Position numbers and translations under genes: made by a program
Notes under the pieces: model-generated
Database searches by the model: none
The model's input: only the letters and a program-made list of their open reading frames with translations
Told to the model about the DNA's origin: nothing
Source of the DNA: Lunularia cruciata
Taxonomy: Eukaryota > Streptophyta > Marchantiopsida > Lunulariales > Lunulariaceae
Reading direction: 5' to 3'
Length of the DNA stretch: 64,000 bases
Assembly: GCA_948567375.1 (NCBI GenBank)
Contig: OX419759.1
Location: 5,486,744 to 5,550,743 of the forward strand
Part shown: positions 41,691-52,519 of the stretch, one piece after another
Numbering within the stretch: position 1 is the stretch's first letter
How the letters are laid out: each line of letters begins with the position of its first letter

Positions 41691-42351
41691 TGACGGTCAC
41701 AATTATATGTTGTCTAATGCTCATAATTTTAGAAAATAGATAAAGCAAAGTGTTGTGAAGTAGTGCTTGTCATTTGAGCTTAATTCCGAGTATCAATTTT
41801 GTGTCTATGTTTGCAAGTGTTGGGAGAATTTTGAAGTGCAAGTCAAAGTGCATGTTGGATGTTGGATTCCATAGCTTGATCTTTACAATGTATGTTTGAT
41901 CATGAGTGAAGTGCAATTGGAGCAATGCCTTGACAGATCTAAGAGGAAATGAAGTGTTGGTAGTATTCTGCATTTGTGAGTGCAACGTAGAGTGTGAAGC
42001 AATTTTGATCAAGGCAGTTGTGCCTTCAGTGAAGGGGTGGAACACAATTTTGAGGGGAGGTCGTTTTGAAGTGAAGTGCCATTTTTGGGAGGGTCTGAAT
42101 CATCACAATCAAGATTTTTTGGAAAGATTTGATGGCCTTGTGATTATGTGTGACAAATTGTTGTGACGAGACTGTGAGTCAGTGCTTGTTTCTCTCTTTT
42201 GGGTGTAGTTTCTACCGGAGAGATTAAAGAAGAACCCAAGAAGAACTGAAATTGTTACTTTGCTTTGTATTTGACCAATTCAGACCAGTATCTCTGTGGG
42301 AACAAACTTAACTTACCACAAAAGTGATATTTGCCGGGTTGTCATAGGTAT

Positions 42352-42480
42352 TCATTGTAAGTTCATAGTTCCAACTATCAGACTTTATGCATGCTACTTG
42401 TGCCATTGCAAAATTGTGAAGTCTAAGTGCAAGCAACGAGGTACCTAGTGTATTCTTTAGACCATATGATCCTCACAACA
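42352..42480 (+). mobile_element. 5' LTR end of element G1
   Basis: The last 130 bp of an LTR ending CCTCACAACA. They match the minus-strand sequence just above 50752 (AGTCTAAGTG, CAGTGCATTCT, GACCA words in order). The LTR was split from its left part by A7. Its start is not located; it may lie within 30.2-33.2 kb. Confidence 0.5.
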
Positions 42481-42483
42481 TAA

Positions 42484-42503
42484 TTGGCGACCATGCTGGG
42501 GAC
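42484..42503 (+). promoter_or_regulatory. Primer binding site of G1
   Basis: TTGGCGACCATGCTGGGGA lies three bases after the LTR end. Non-Met primer sites of this TTGGCGAC...TGGGGA form are typical of plant OTA gypsy elements. The minus-strand copy has a degenerate equivalent near 50728-50746. Confidence 0.6.
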
Positions 42504-42551
42504 TCTCAAGACTTGTGCTTAGGCATTAGTAGCAGATTTTGAGTGGAGGAA

Positions 42552-43812
42552 AAGATGACACCAGAATTGTCATTGACAACAATGTCAAGAGACTAACAAA
42601 TTTCCATGACAGTCATGGCATCCATGAGAGCCATGAAGGAGCAAGATGAAGAAAGAGAAACAAGAAGAGCACAATCCTATCAGATTACTACATGTCTATG
42701 TGCGGTGGTGGACCATCAAGGTGACTTTGATAGTATGGATGTGACAATATATTTCAAGGTCAATTGGATGGAAGTTAAGCTTCATGACCTTGATGATAAG
42801 ATTGCAATCACAAGGTTTCCTATGTTGGTGGAATTTGAGATTAGAAAGATTGTTGAAAGGTTAGTGTAAGGAGCTATGTTGTGGGAGGAGTTTTCATGAA
42901 TGATGAAAGAAGAATTTCTACTACAAGATGCAAATCAGGTCACTCAAGCTATGTTCTTGGATTGGTTGAACAATAAGAGCAAATGTTTGGGGCCGCAAGA
43001 TCTTTAAAGAGAGTTTAACAAACGGTTGAATCAGTTGTCTAATTGTGAAGTTGAAGCAATCCAATTATAGTTATTAATTATTTTCAACAAGTTGCAAATA
43101 GCCATCTACAAGATGAGTTGGAGCATACGCTTGTTCTACTTAACCTAAGCATCTCAAAAATATTGATTGGAAGAAGATTGAAGAGGCCATTCTTTGGGTG
43201 AGCTGAAGGAGGAGACAAAGAGAGCTAGATGAGGAAGCAATATCCAAGGCATTGGTTTGCAGTAGTCCCATTGGATCTAGCAAAGAGAAGGTGGAACAGC
43301 AAGTTGTTGAGGTGGTTAAAGATGGAGCAATGGATGAGATTTCACGGTTGACGGAAGGGCTGAAAATTCTAACTACAAAGGCTGATCAATTGCAAGGTGG
43401 GAATAATGCTACAAAGACAAGTAGAGATAGAAGGCACTCCTAAGGATGCATGTGGTGTGATAGTAGAAATTGTACCAAAAGAGATTGCCATGAGCTGTTG
43501 AACACATTGTGCAAACAATGGATGAAGCTTGTTGGAGAGCCAAGGATGAAGAAGATAACATTTTACGACACTGGCAAACCAATACCATGGAATGGTAATA
43601 GAGGAGGCACAAAGGCCATATTGAGAAAGCACATGGGCAAAAGGGAAGTGGGGATGGTTGTGGCTGTCTTTGAGCCAATGTGTATAATTTGGTGAGTGAG
43701 AGAAAGATAAGTAAAAATTTGTGTAAAGTGGAAAAAAAAGATTGGCGGAGGATTTGAGTCCATTTGAGAATTCTTTTTTGCAATCACATCTTGATTCATC
43801 TTCATTGGAGTG
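42552..43812 (+). pseudogene. Gag of element G1 (broken)
   Basis: Frame 42606-42869 reads MRAMKEQDEERE, LCAVVDHQGDFDSMDV, VKLHDLDDKIAITRFPM, matching the G2 gag at 50244-50591(-). A Gag core follows in broken frames (WLNNKSKCLGPQDL, EFNKRLNQLS near 42960-43040). Frame 43252-43443 gives VKDGAMDEISRLTEGLKILTTKADQLQ. Frame 43450-43695 is the zinc-binding CMWCDSRNCTKRDC and FYDTGKPIPWNGNRGG. The copy stops near 43812 without any pol. Confidence 0.65.
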
Positions 43813-44500
43813 TCATTAAATTGTACTTCCTTCCTTCTTGTTTGCCTCCTTTCCGGTTCTACACATTGTTGCTTCTCTTTGATTGACCTTCAACTTTGGA
43901 TTGTTGATCAACCTTTCTCTTTTCTTTAATCATTGCATTCCAAGTAGCACCAACCTCCTCAATGGTAGCCATAATAGCAGCCGGTGTATCTCATCCAGAC
44001 TTCCTCTAAATTCCCTATCATTCCCTGTTGCTCCTTGCTTAACCCTTCTTCTCTCTTCTCAATAATTCATCTCACCAAAACCCTTGTTGGTTTTCTTCCT
44101 GGCTGAACCTCTCTCCCTTCTTGATAATTCCTCTGTCTTTCCTTGTTGCTCTTGGTTGAACCCTTCTTCTCTCATCTCAATAATTCCTCTCACCAAAACC
44201 CTTGTTGATTTTCTTCCTTCTCAATAATTCCTTTCACCTTTCTTCCTCTCTATCCCGGCCAGAACCTAACTCCCTCAAATTCTTCTGCTCTCCCTATCAT
44301 GCAAAACACTTGCCCCCAAATATCCCTTTCCTTTGTCCTATTAGAGTTCCTAAAACCCTTTCCTTAGATAAATCCCCTTATATACTTACCAAGCCCTTCC
44401 CTTTTCTCTTTGAAAATCCTTCCTACCTCACTCAACTATCCCTTCCTTTTTCTTTCTATCCTTTTGACTCCCCTCTTTCTTTTGTACATTCTCCTTTCTT
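43813..44500 (-). other. Promoter-like and leader-like stretch, possible end of G2
   Basis: On the minus strand there is a TATATAAGGGG word near 44372-44384, then a purine-rich stretch of about 400 bp, then ATG at 43972 opening 37 codons (MATIEEVGATWNAM) to a stop at 43859. This resembles a promoter, leader and start codon of a cellular gene, or the U3/R of an LTR. It contains a 117-bp tandem duplication (about 44025-44230). Without a second copy I cannot decide. Confidence 0.3.
44025..44230. repeat. 117-bp tandem duplication
   Basis: AACCCTTCTTCTCTC and CACCAAAACCCTTGTTG recur with a spacing of about 117 bp, with several mismatches between the copies. Confidence 0.65.
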
Positions 44501-44509
44501 CTCCTATAG

Positions 44510-44690
44510 TAACATATAACTCCCTAGCTCATTATAACATAAAAATAGTTTTGGCTTACTACAACATGAAATATTTCCAAGGCAAGGTAACACAAAACTT
44601 TGCTTTCAGGGCATAGTAACACAAAATTTAGCTCCCAAGGCATACGTTACACAAAACTTCTAAGCTCATTGTAACATAAACTCACACCAA
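44510..44690 (-). repeat. Short tandem repeat of about 40 bp
   Basis: On the minus strand TTTTGTGTTAC or TTTATGTTAC recurs about every 35-45 bp, each time followed by an ATGCCTTGG or ATGAGCT variant, about six times. It lies just downstream of the kinesin fragment. Function unknown. Confidence 0.6.
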
Positions 44691-44699
44691 ATGGCATCA

Positions 44700-46090
44700 A
44701 TGTCCCACGTAGACTGTTTTCTTGATGACATTCACCTCCACCAATCTTGTGCAGCCTCCAATCTGCACCATCAAGGCTCTAGGAGATCAAATTCAATCTT
44801 CTTCCATAAAACCTTGAGGTACTTCCTCCAAGTTAGCTTCTTTGTTATCTCCTTGTGCAACTCCAATCTCATATTAGAATGTATCTCTCTTGTTCTATGA
44901 GATTTTTGAATAGGTCATGCAATGCACAATAATTCAGACCAAATTCAAGCTCCTTAGTACTACTTATGGGACCACTCATGGTATAGGGTTTACCAGAACC
45001 TATTTGTCTATAGGCAAAAGTGTAGACATTGTAACCATCAAGGACGGAGCAAATCAATGGTTGCATATCCCTATAAATTTGTTCTTGAGTTGACTAGAGG
45101 CCAAAGACATTGTTGAACTTGAAGATATGATGAGAATCTCTCCCTTGCTTACTGAGATTGACAACCATGATATCTCCATTTTCTCTAGCATAGTCAATAG
45201 TGCTTGGAGTTCCCGCATGAGCACCTTCTATGGGCTTGACCTGACAAAAGACCCAAATATTACACTTCAAATCTTGCACTTTGTTGTAGAGCTTAGAATA
45301 CTCCACAAGTAACTTATGATATCCTCCTATTGCTACTTTGGTAGATTCTTGGATTCTAATACAACGCCCTCAACAAAGTCCTGCTATTCAGTATGGAATC
45401 CTACAACCAGAAGCCTACTACTTTCCAATGCAACTCTGAGATCCTTTATCTCCTTGAGAAAACTTTGCAAGCAATTCTTGAAGGACTCCTGCTTCTCTTG
45501 CAAAATCTTGGCAATTGCCTTTGAATTGGTCTCCAAAGCATGATATTCTTCCCCTGACTCCTTGAGGTGGAGCTTAATGCTCATCACCCTTTGTTTCATT
45601 TCTAGCTCCAAATCTTCTCTTTGCAACTCATACATCTGTACATGCTCTTCACTCAATTGCTTCAGTACACTAATATTTGCAGTAAACTTATCAGCTTTCA
45701 AGAGAAGCTCGTCTCTTCCTGAAGCAAGTTGTCTTTGCTCCTGAGCACCCTCTTGGTTCAACTGTGCAAGTGTCTTGATTTCTTCAAGGAGGACGTTAAT
45801 ATTTGATGAGAGCTTTTGTGTATCATAAACAAGCTATACTCGCTCTTGATCCTTACCCTTAAGAGGACTGATCTTGTAAGTCAAAGTAGTGATTGTATCC
45901 AAAAGCTGCATCTTCTCTTTAGCAAGTAGTTCTTGCTTCTAATCCACCCCTTTGAGAGTGTCGATATCCTCCATGAGAAGACTAATTTTTGATAAAAACT
46001 CCTCCCTTTTGTTGGCAAGTTGCACTCTCCTTTGATCCAACAGCTTGAATGTACTAGCCTCTTCAATCAGCATTTCCATTTTCCCCAAAA
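44700..46090 (-). pseudogene. Kinesin-14 fragment (coiled coil and N-terminal motor)
   Basis: Minus strand. A coiled coil (46085-45390: STFKLLDQRRVQLANKRE, ISVLKQLSEEHVQMYE) leads into the kinesin-14 neck and motor start: SKLYNKVQDLKCNIWVFCQVKP (45296-45232), STIDYARENGDIMVVN, IFKFNNVFG, STQEQIYRDMQPLICSVLDGYNV, then the P-loop region FAYRQIGSGKPYTMSGP (45020-44966). The family has GQTGSGKT; here the last T is P, so ATP binding would fail. It fades after an LFKNLIE segment and YEIGV near 44850. Kinesin-14s are minus-end-directed microtubule motors. Only a part of the gene is present, joined to the ESF1 fragment. Confidence 0.8.
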
Positions 46091-46094
46091 CATC

Positions 46095-48900
46095 ACCTTG
46101 TACATCTTCCAATTTGCCTTTTCTTCTTTTCCATCTTCTTTGATGAATCTTTTTGTGGCTTCGATTTGGTCTGGCCATTTTGCACCATATCGGCATCCTT
46201 GAGCAGCAACTCAAGCTCTGCCTTCCTCTTCTCCTCTTCCTTTTTTTGGAAGGTTGCCTCTTCCTTCTTCTTCTTCTCTTGCGTAGGTAGGCTTCCCATA
46301 CCATTTCATCACTCTTGGTCTTCCTTGTCTTCTCCATAAGTTTCTCACTAAGCTCATCTAGTCCTGTGTAAAACTTTATCTCAATATTTCCTTCTTCTAA
46401 TTTCTTGCCCATCACCTTTTTCTCCTCCATTCATCATGTGTCAGAGAACAAGAAAAGATACTTCACTTGCAACTTATCTTTCTCCTTACTAGTAGCCTTA
46501 TGAACATCACTATTCTCATCCTCTTTGACTCCGCTGCCTTCCTATTTAGAGTCAAAACTTGATGCCATGTAGCCTTTGAAGTCTTGTCCATTCAGCTGGT
46601 CAAGATTGAACTTTTACCTCAAAGCTTTCTCATACTCCCACAGCTTCTCAAGATCAACTTCATTGTCACTTTTGTCATCATTGTGGCTATAAGTATTTTG
46701 GGGTCCCTACACGGCTTCCTTTGCTATATGCTCCATCCCAAATTTAGATGGATATATTGTCAAAAACTCAACTTCCCTTCCTTTTGATTTGGAAGAGTAT
46801 AGCACTAGAAGCAAGTCTATTGTTGGGACAACCCGGCAAATATTACTTTTGTAGTAATCAAGTAAGTAAAGTTTGTTTCCGTAGAGATACGATTCAGAAT
46901 TGGTCAAATAAAAAGTCAAAATTCACCATGTAGTTCTTCTTGATTTCCTCTTTAATCTCTCAAGTAGCAACTACACCCAAAAGAGAGTAACAAGCTCACA
47001 ATCTTGACAACTTGTCACGAATACACACCCATAATCACAACATAGCAAATTTTGTCGAAACAAATCTTGATTGTGATGATTCAGATTCTCCCAAAGATGG
47101 CACTTCACTACAAAATGACATCACCTCAAAATTGTGTTCCACCTTTCCACTGAAGGCACAACTTCCTTGATCACAATTGCTTCACATCAACTTTGTACTG
47201 CACTCACAACTGCAGAATACTACCAACACTACAATTCCTCTCAAATCTATCAAAGCATTGCTCCAATTGCACTTCACTTAGGATCAAACACATAGAATGA
47301 AGATCAAGGTTGTGGAATCCAACATCCAACACACTCTGACTTGCACTTCACACACTCACAAACACACACAAAGTTGACACTCAGAATTAAGCTCAAGCGA
47401 CAAGCACTGAAATCAACACTTTGCTTTATCTATCTTCAGAAATATGAATATTGAACAACATATGATTGCAAATGACACCTTTAAATAGTGAAGCAAATGA
47501 CAGTTACTAACAACTATACCGTTCTATAACAACTCTTCTAACCTGCAGATCCAAAATGACAATGCACCTCTTCATATCTACCTCTTCAAATCTCAAAACT
47601 ATCTTTAAATCTACTACTCCGATCCGATGTCTACTTCTTCCTTGGCTTTTAATCCTGAAGTAACTTCACTTACTACTCTGTCCTTGGGTTTCACAACTAC
47701 TAAATCATCTACCAATTCTAACACTTCTTCACTCTGATCTACAATTTCTATCACATGTAATCCTTCTAAATCTCTATCTCTCAACCCACTCTTCTCTAAA
47801 GTGTCAAATGTCAAATCCGAAGATACCTACACTCCCACTTCTGCTACTTTGGGTTTCACTACTATAAATTCCTTTGCAAATTCTATTATAATCAAGAATC
47901 TTCATCAAGAATCAAGAATCTTCATCAAGAATTGTAATTGAAGGCATGTGTACACTATCTACACCTTCAATTTGCAATCCACTTTCCCCTAATCACTCAT
48001 GTAATTGACCCAAAGACCTTTACTATCTGATCTTGCACTTCAGGTTTATTCACTACTGTTATTTCTCTTCTAACTCTATCTTATCTTCAATCAAAATTGA
48101 ACTTGAAGTCATGGGTATCCTAAATATCTTATTTCTCTATCCTAACTATTTCAGACACTTCAGATATTTGACTCAAAGAGTCTTACATCTGATGTTTGAC
48201 TACCTCAAATTGAATCACATTTGTCTTGAGGTGAAGTCCTGAGACCCGGAGTCATGTAAACCCAAAGACATTGAACTACTCTATACATCAACTCTCAAAA
48301 CTTCAAATGCTTGTAACTTTTGTTGAAAACCTCCAAACTCTACAATTTTGGTGGCAACGGAAAGCCCCAAATGAGACGCTTCCAACGAGATATACAACGT
48401 ATGGTTTGGAATTTTTTTTCAATGAGATATAGCCCCTGCAACAATCCCAAGCTGCAACTTCCATTCCTCCTTTGGGTCTACCCTCCTTCGGCGTCTGATC
48501 CGAGCTTTTTCCTCCTCTGACACAAAGTAAGCTTCTTCAGGTCTGATCCAATCGAAGTCCTTCTTCCTCCAATATGAAGTCAACCTCCTCAAGCTTGATC
48601 AGAACACAAGTTTCCACTCATTTCTTTTCCATTTGGTTTCAATTTGGTTTTAGCAAGACACTTCTTCTTCAAAACTCATCCAAAATGAAAAATGTGTGTA
48701 CCACAATTGCTCAAATGTAGCCCCAATCCATGTTTGTGAGTGGAAGCATTTTGATTTATTGATTCATGGTAGGAACTTTCTCCTCTTTGGCATCACTCTC
48801 ACTATCTTAAGATGACAATGATGAGCATGACTCTTCTTCCTCCTTTGCATCTTTGTCAAGTCTTGATCCCTCTTCCTCTTCACCCAAAGGGAAAAACAAA
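46095..48900 (-). pseudogene. ESF1 pre-rRNA-processing factor fragment, split by A8
   Basis: Minus strand. An acidic stretch (48890-48770) leads to NMDWGYI (48734-48714); family-A copy A8 interrupts here. After it the chain continues with VEFLTIYPSKFGMEHIAKEAV (46770-46707), EVDLEKLWEYEKALR (46660-46617), then, skipping about 100 residues of the usual protein, KFNLDQLNGQDFKGYMASS (46613-46555), IKFYTGLDELSEKL (46380-46330), VWEAYLRK (46303-46280), and KAELELLLKDAD (46230-46194). These are ESF1 landmarks in the right order. ESF1 is a nucleolar protein for 18S rRNA maturation. Stops show it is a dead copy. The fusion to G2 gag and kinesin fragments points to capture by a retroelement. Confidence 0.8.
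46824..48705 (-). mobile_element. Family-A solo LTR, short type, complete (copy A8)
   Basis: Reads on the minus strand from TGTGGTACACACATTTTTC at 48705 to GGGTTGTCCCA at 46824, 1882 bp. Flanks ATTGT (46819-46823) and ATTGC (48706-48710) are a 5-bp duplication with one mismatch. It has the short-form 5' region, a 67-codon C-terminal remnant of the family protein (47814-47614, ending EEVDIGSE), the TATA box at 47479-47488 and the tail. It interrupts the ESF1 fragment. Confidence 0.85.
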
Positions 48901-50591
48901 GCCCTCATTTGATGCATTTTAATTGGATCTTATCTCAATTCGGAAGGTAAGGAATGAGATATTGTTGCTTGGGAAGCAACATTATGAATTTGTTCATACC
49001 TTTCCTCATCTTCATCAACCTCCGCAACTTCCTCACCAATGTCAAGACCTATTGGTGGAAGATCTTCAGAATTCCCCTCCATACCTTTCATCATGTCATT
49101 TCCTAAAAGAACTAGCTCTTTGCCCAACCCTTGTTGAGGAGTTTCTTTGTTTTCAAAGTCATCCAACCTATATATATTTGCTAAAGTGCTTCACTTGAAA
49201 CCTCCACTCTCCCCTCAGACCATTGCACAAGATAAATCAGCACCTTGTTCTTTAGTTTTCTTCTTCAATCTCTTCTCAAGTTCATCCACCTTTGTTCCTC
49301 CGGTAAAATGTTGCCCACTCTTCTTGTCAACAATAAGCGCTTTCCCGGCCTTTGCTTTTGGTGGCAATTCCACCTCTGACTTCTTAACAACAAACCATAT
49401 ATCACAAAACATATGAGAAAACTGAGAATCAACACCAACCTTGGTTTTGTTCTTGGGCAATCTTTGCAATTGCTGGTCATGGTGAATTTGAGAAACTCGT
49501 GCATCTCCCACCATCTCTTTTGGAGGCCCATCTTGTCCCAAACTCTCTATTTCTCGTCCTCTATCCTTGTTATTCTTCTTCTCCTTCTCACCTAAATCTG
49601 TTCCTTTCTTTCTCTTGCTTGCCAAATTATATATACTAGGCTCAAAGGCAGTAGATGCTACGCTCACTTTCCATTCACCCTGATGCCTTTCTAGCAAAGC
49701 CGTCATGCTTCCTCTATTACCATTCAGCAGTATTGGCTCACTGGTATCATAAAATGCTACCTTCTTCATTCTCGGCTCTCCGACAAACTTCACCTACTGC
49801 TTGCACAATGCATCCTACAGATCTTGACACTCCCTTTTTGTATGGATCTTACTGTCACACCACATGCACCAATGAAGCTGCTCCTATCTCCACTTATTTT
49901 TGAAATACTAGTCCCGTTTTGTAGTTGATTGACCTTTGTCATTAGGATTTTCAACCCTTCCATCAACCGTGAAATTTCATCAATAGTTCCATCTTTGACC
50001 ACCTCATTTGCCTGCTGTTCCACTTTCTCTCGATTGAATCCAACCGGATTACTCCAACTGGTGCCTTGGATATTGCTCCTGATCCAACTCTCTCTATCTC
50101 CTCTTATGGCTCACCAAGATAACAACCTCCTCAATTTTTTTCCACTCAACCAGCCCTAGACAATCAGGTTAGAGTAAGTTAAGTGCATACTCCAACTCAT
50201 CTCACAAATGGCTATCTATAGCTCATAAAAAATAGTTAGATCTCTATAATTTAATTGCTTCACCTTCATAGTTAGACATCTGACCTAACCTGACCACCTC
50301 CCTGATTTTGAGCTCCACCTGCATAAGGAACCTTGTGATGGCAATCTGCTCATCAAGATCATGAAGTTTAACTTCTTTCCAATAGACCTTCAAATATCTC
50401 ATCACATCCTTACCATCAAACTCACCTTGATGGTCCACTACTGCACGTAGACATTTTATGACTTGGGAAGATTGTGCCTTCATTCTATCTCTATCTTCAT
50501 CTTGATCCTTTGTGGCTCTCATGGCTGCCATGACTATCATCAAAATCTCTTGCTCCCTTGACATAGCTGTAGATGATGATTCAGGGGCCAT
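48900..50591 (-). pseudogene. Gag of element G2 (broken)
   Basis: Minus strand. Starts MAPESSSTAMSREQE at 50591 and reads MAAMRATKDQDEDRDRM, LRAVVDHQGEFDGKDV, KLHDLDEQIAITRFLM (to 50244). A broken middle follows (VVKDGTIDEISRLMEGLKIL at 50005-49945), then the open frame 49793-49215 (VGEPRMKKVAFYDTSEPI, LLERHQGEW, and a Lys-rich tail). Frame 49166-48930 is acidic. No protease, RT or integrase follows; host-gene fragments do. Same Gag family as G1 with much better length. Confidence 0.65.
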
Positions 50592-50751
50592 ATTTTTGTC
50601 AGCTCAAGTCTACTACTAACATCTGCCTCAGTTCCAATGTGCTCCTAACATCCCCCTCAGCTCCAATTTGCTCCTAACATCTCCCTCAGCTCCAATCTGC
50701 CCCTACCACCTAAGCACAAGCCTCAAGATTCCCTAGCATGGTGGCTACTTA
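50592..50751 (-). repeat. G2 leader with three short tandem repeats and degenerate PBS
   Basis: A unit of about 33-36 bp (CTAACATCTGCCTCAG, CTAACATCCCCCTCAG, CTAACATCTCCCTCAG) is repeated three times at 50610-50705. Near 50728-50746 the minus strand has AGCCACCATGCTAGGGA, a decayed form of the G1 primer site. Confidence 0.6.
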
Positions 50752-51310
50752 TGTCACGAGGATTGTTTGGTCTTGAGAATGCACTGAGCACCTAGCTGCT
50801 CACACTTAGACTGCTCAATTTGTCAATGATTCAAAACTTTTTGTAATCAGACCTTGTCTCTACTCTTGCCTGAATGGCAGCCTCCTTTGTGTTGGAGCAA
50901 CTTGGCTACAACTAGTCTTGAGCATAGGCTTCTTGTGTTGGGTTTCATTCGGATAATCTTGATGTTCAAGTCTTACTAGCTAATTTTCAAGTTCTGTTAA
51001 TATTGGATTTGTATTTAATGGGGTGGTGGTGGATTTTGCCTAACAAGTCACAAGCCTTATTGCCAGTTTCAGATCACTATGACTAGGTCAATGGCAGGAC
51101 TACTCTTGAGTGTAGGCTCCTCTCAATGGTTTCTCATGTTGGGTTTCATTAGGATAGTCTTGATCTTCAAGTTTCACAAGTTAATGTTCAAGTTCCATTA
51201 ATATTGGATTTGTATTTAATGGGGAAGTGGTGGATTTTGCCTAACAAGTCACAAGCCCTATGGCCAGTTTCAGATCACTATGACTTGATCAGTGGCAAGA
51301 CCTGCCTATG
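50752..51310 (-). mobile_element. 5' LTR end of element G2, with 200-bp tandem duplication
   Basis: The LTR ends TCGTGACA (minus strand, 50757-50752) and matches the G1 LTR end for over 100 bp. Further upstream, 50935-51310 is a tandem duplication of about 201 bp: GGTTTCATT at 50941 and 51142, and GGATTTGTATTTAATGGGG in both. The LTR start is not identified. Confidence 0.55.
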
Positions 51311-51835
51311 GAGCTAGACTAGGAGCTCCAAGAATGGATCCTCTCCTTTACACTATTCACGGATCAAAATATTAATATTCAATCAAGGACCATATATGCA
51401 TCATAATACCAAGTCTTGCAGTTTATAAATCTTTTGGGGAAAGCCAATTGGCTCTAGACCTTACAATGACCACACCTAAATTTTTTTTAACTATCCAGCA
51501 TGTAAAAGAAGAAGAGAAACCAACCACATTCTAACTCTTATCCCTTACAACCCTTTGTCTTCCTGTTTTGCTGCAGCTACTTTCATGGTTTTCTCCAATT
51601 CTTCTCTATCCGGTGGATTCTCCTTCGAGACTTCTCCCTTCTGTCTTGTCATAGTTCCAAAGTCCAACTCCAAAAACTTTCTCTCATTGTCCTCTATCTT
51701 TGTCCCGCCCAACCCTTCACTCTCTAAGGACTTCTGCCAACTCTCTTTATCTAGTCTAGACCTTCTCCTCGAGTGTTTCCTTGTCCAGACCTCAATTCAC
51801 TTTTGATGCTTCGTCTCCTTTCTTCCTCTCTGTTT
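51311..51835 (-). other. Unassigned stretch with a coding look
   Basis: On the minus strand 51790-51545 reads as an open frame ending in a stop (LESEGLGGTKIEDNERK, FGTMTRQKGEVSKENPP, MKVAAAKQEDKGL). It is Lys/Glu-rich and not recognised. It could be another captured host fragment or the edge of an older retroelement. It ends at the D LTR. Confidence 0.3.
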
Positions 51836-52505
51836 TGTGAGCCGGCCTGTCTCTCACTCAAGATGAACCTCTGATGGCTATTATGGTAGCACACCACGGA
51901 CTCAAAAGGCAAGGAACCCCAACTCCATGTACTCCTCCAAGGCTAACACTCCAAGACTCAAGACATTGCTCACTAGAGAGCTCAATGAGAGAGAGATAGT
52001 TGCAAAATGAAAGGATGATGATTACCTCCTCACCCCTTGTTTATATCCTTGTGAAATAGTTACGCACCAAAGTTACTAATTATTGTAGTAACTCAAGTTA
52101 CTAGACTAAAAGTCAAGTCAAGTCAAAAAGTAGAAAGGAATATCCATTCACATGGGTATATTCCACTAGCATGAAATCTTATCTTGACCCAATCACTAAG
52201 TCAAGGATTCCTTCACATGGGCTATCCTTGGACTGTAGAACAATCCAAAACAAAAAGGCTGCGAGCCCAAGAGTTCTCAACTCTTTCCTCAAAGCCAAAC
52301 ACCTAGGAATAATACCAAGTCAACACACTAGAATCTAGAATAGTGGTGCTCATCTTTTCCACTTCCTCTAAAGTAAGGTCCCTTCTATCTTAACTATGAC
52401 TAATGTAGAACAATCCTTTATCTCAATATAAATAATATCTCTCAAGTACTTGTAATACCAAGCTAAATATCACAATACCACACACATGCACAAATGGGTG
52501 TTACA
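51836..52505 (-). repeat. 3' LTR of gypsy element D
   Basis: On the minus strand it starts TGTAACACCCATTTGTGC at 52505 and ends GGCCGGCTCACA at 51836, 670 bp. It matches the plus-strand LTR at 61496-62184 throughout. It is preceded on its own strand by a polypurine tract. Confidence 0.85.
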
Positions 52506-52519
52506 TTTACCCCCATACT
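52506..52519 (-). promoter_or_regulatory. Polypurine tract of D
   Basis: On the minus strand AGTATGGGGGTAAA directly precedes the LTR start. This fixes the element's orientation. Confidence 0.75.

Larger units (their letters stand above)
33206..42346 (+). mobile_element. Family-A solo giant LTR, long type, complete (copy A7)
   Basis: Starts TGTGGTACCC, ends GGGTTGTCATA, with perfect GGTAT duplications. After removing the copia element and its duplication, the net length is about 3.82 kb, close to the 3.79 kb of A5. It contains the best-preserved N-terminal half of the family reading frame, the TATA box at 41681-41690 and a full tail. No second LTR or internal region accompanies it. Confidence 0.85.

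Noticed and set aside
42484-43812. G1 as the internal region of family A
   Set aside because: The G1 LTR ends CCTCACAACA, unlike the family-A end GGTTGTCACA, and A7 is inserted in the G1 upstream region with its own duplication.
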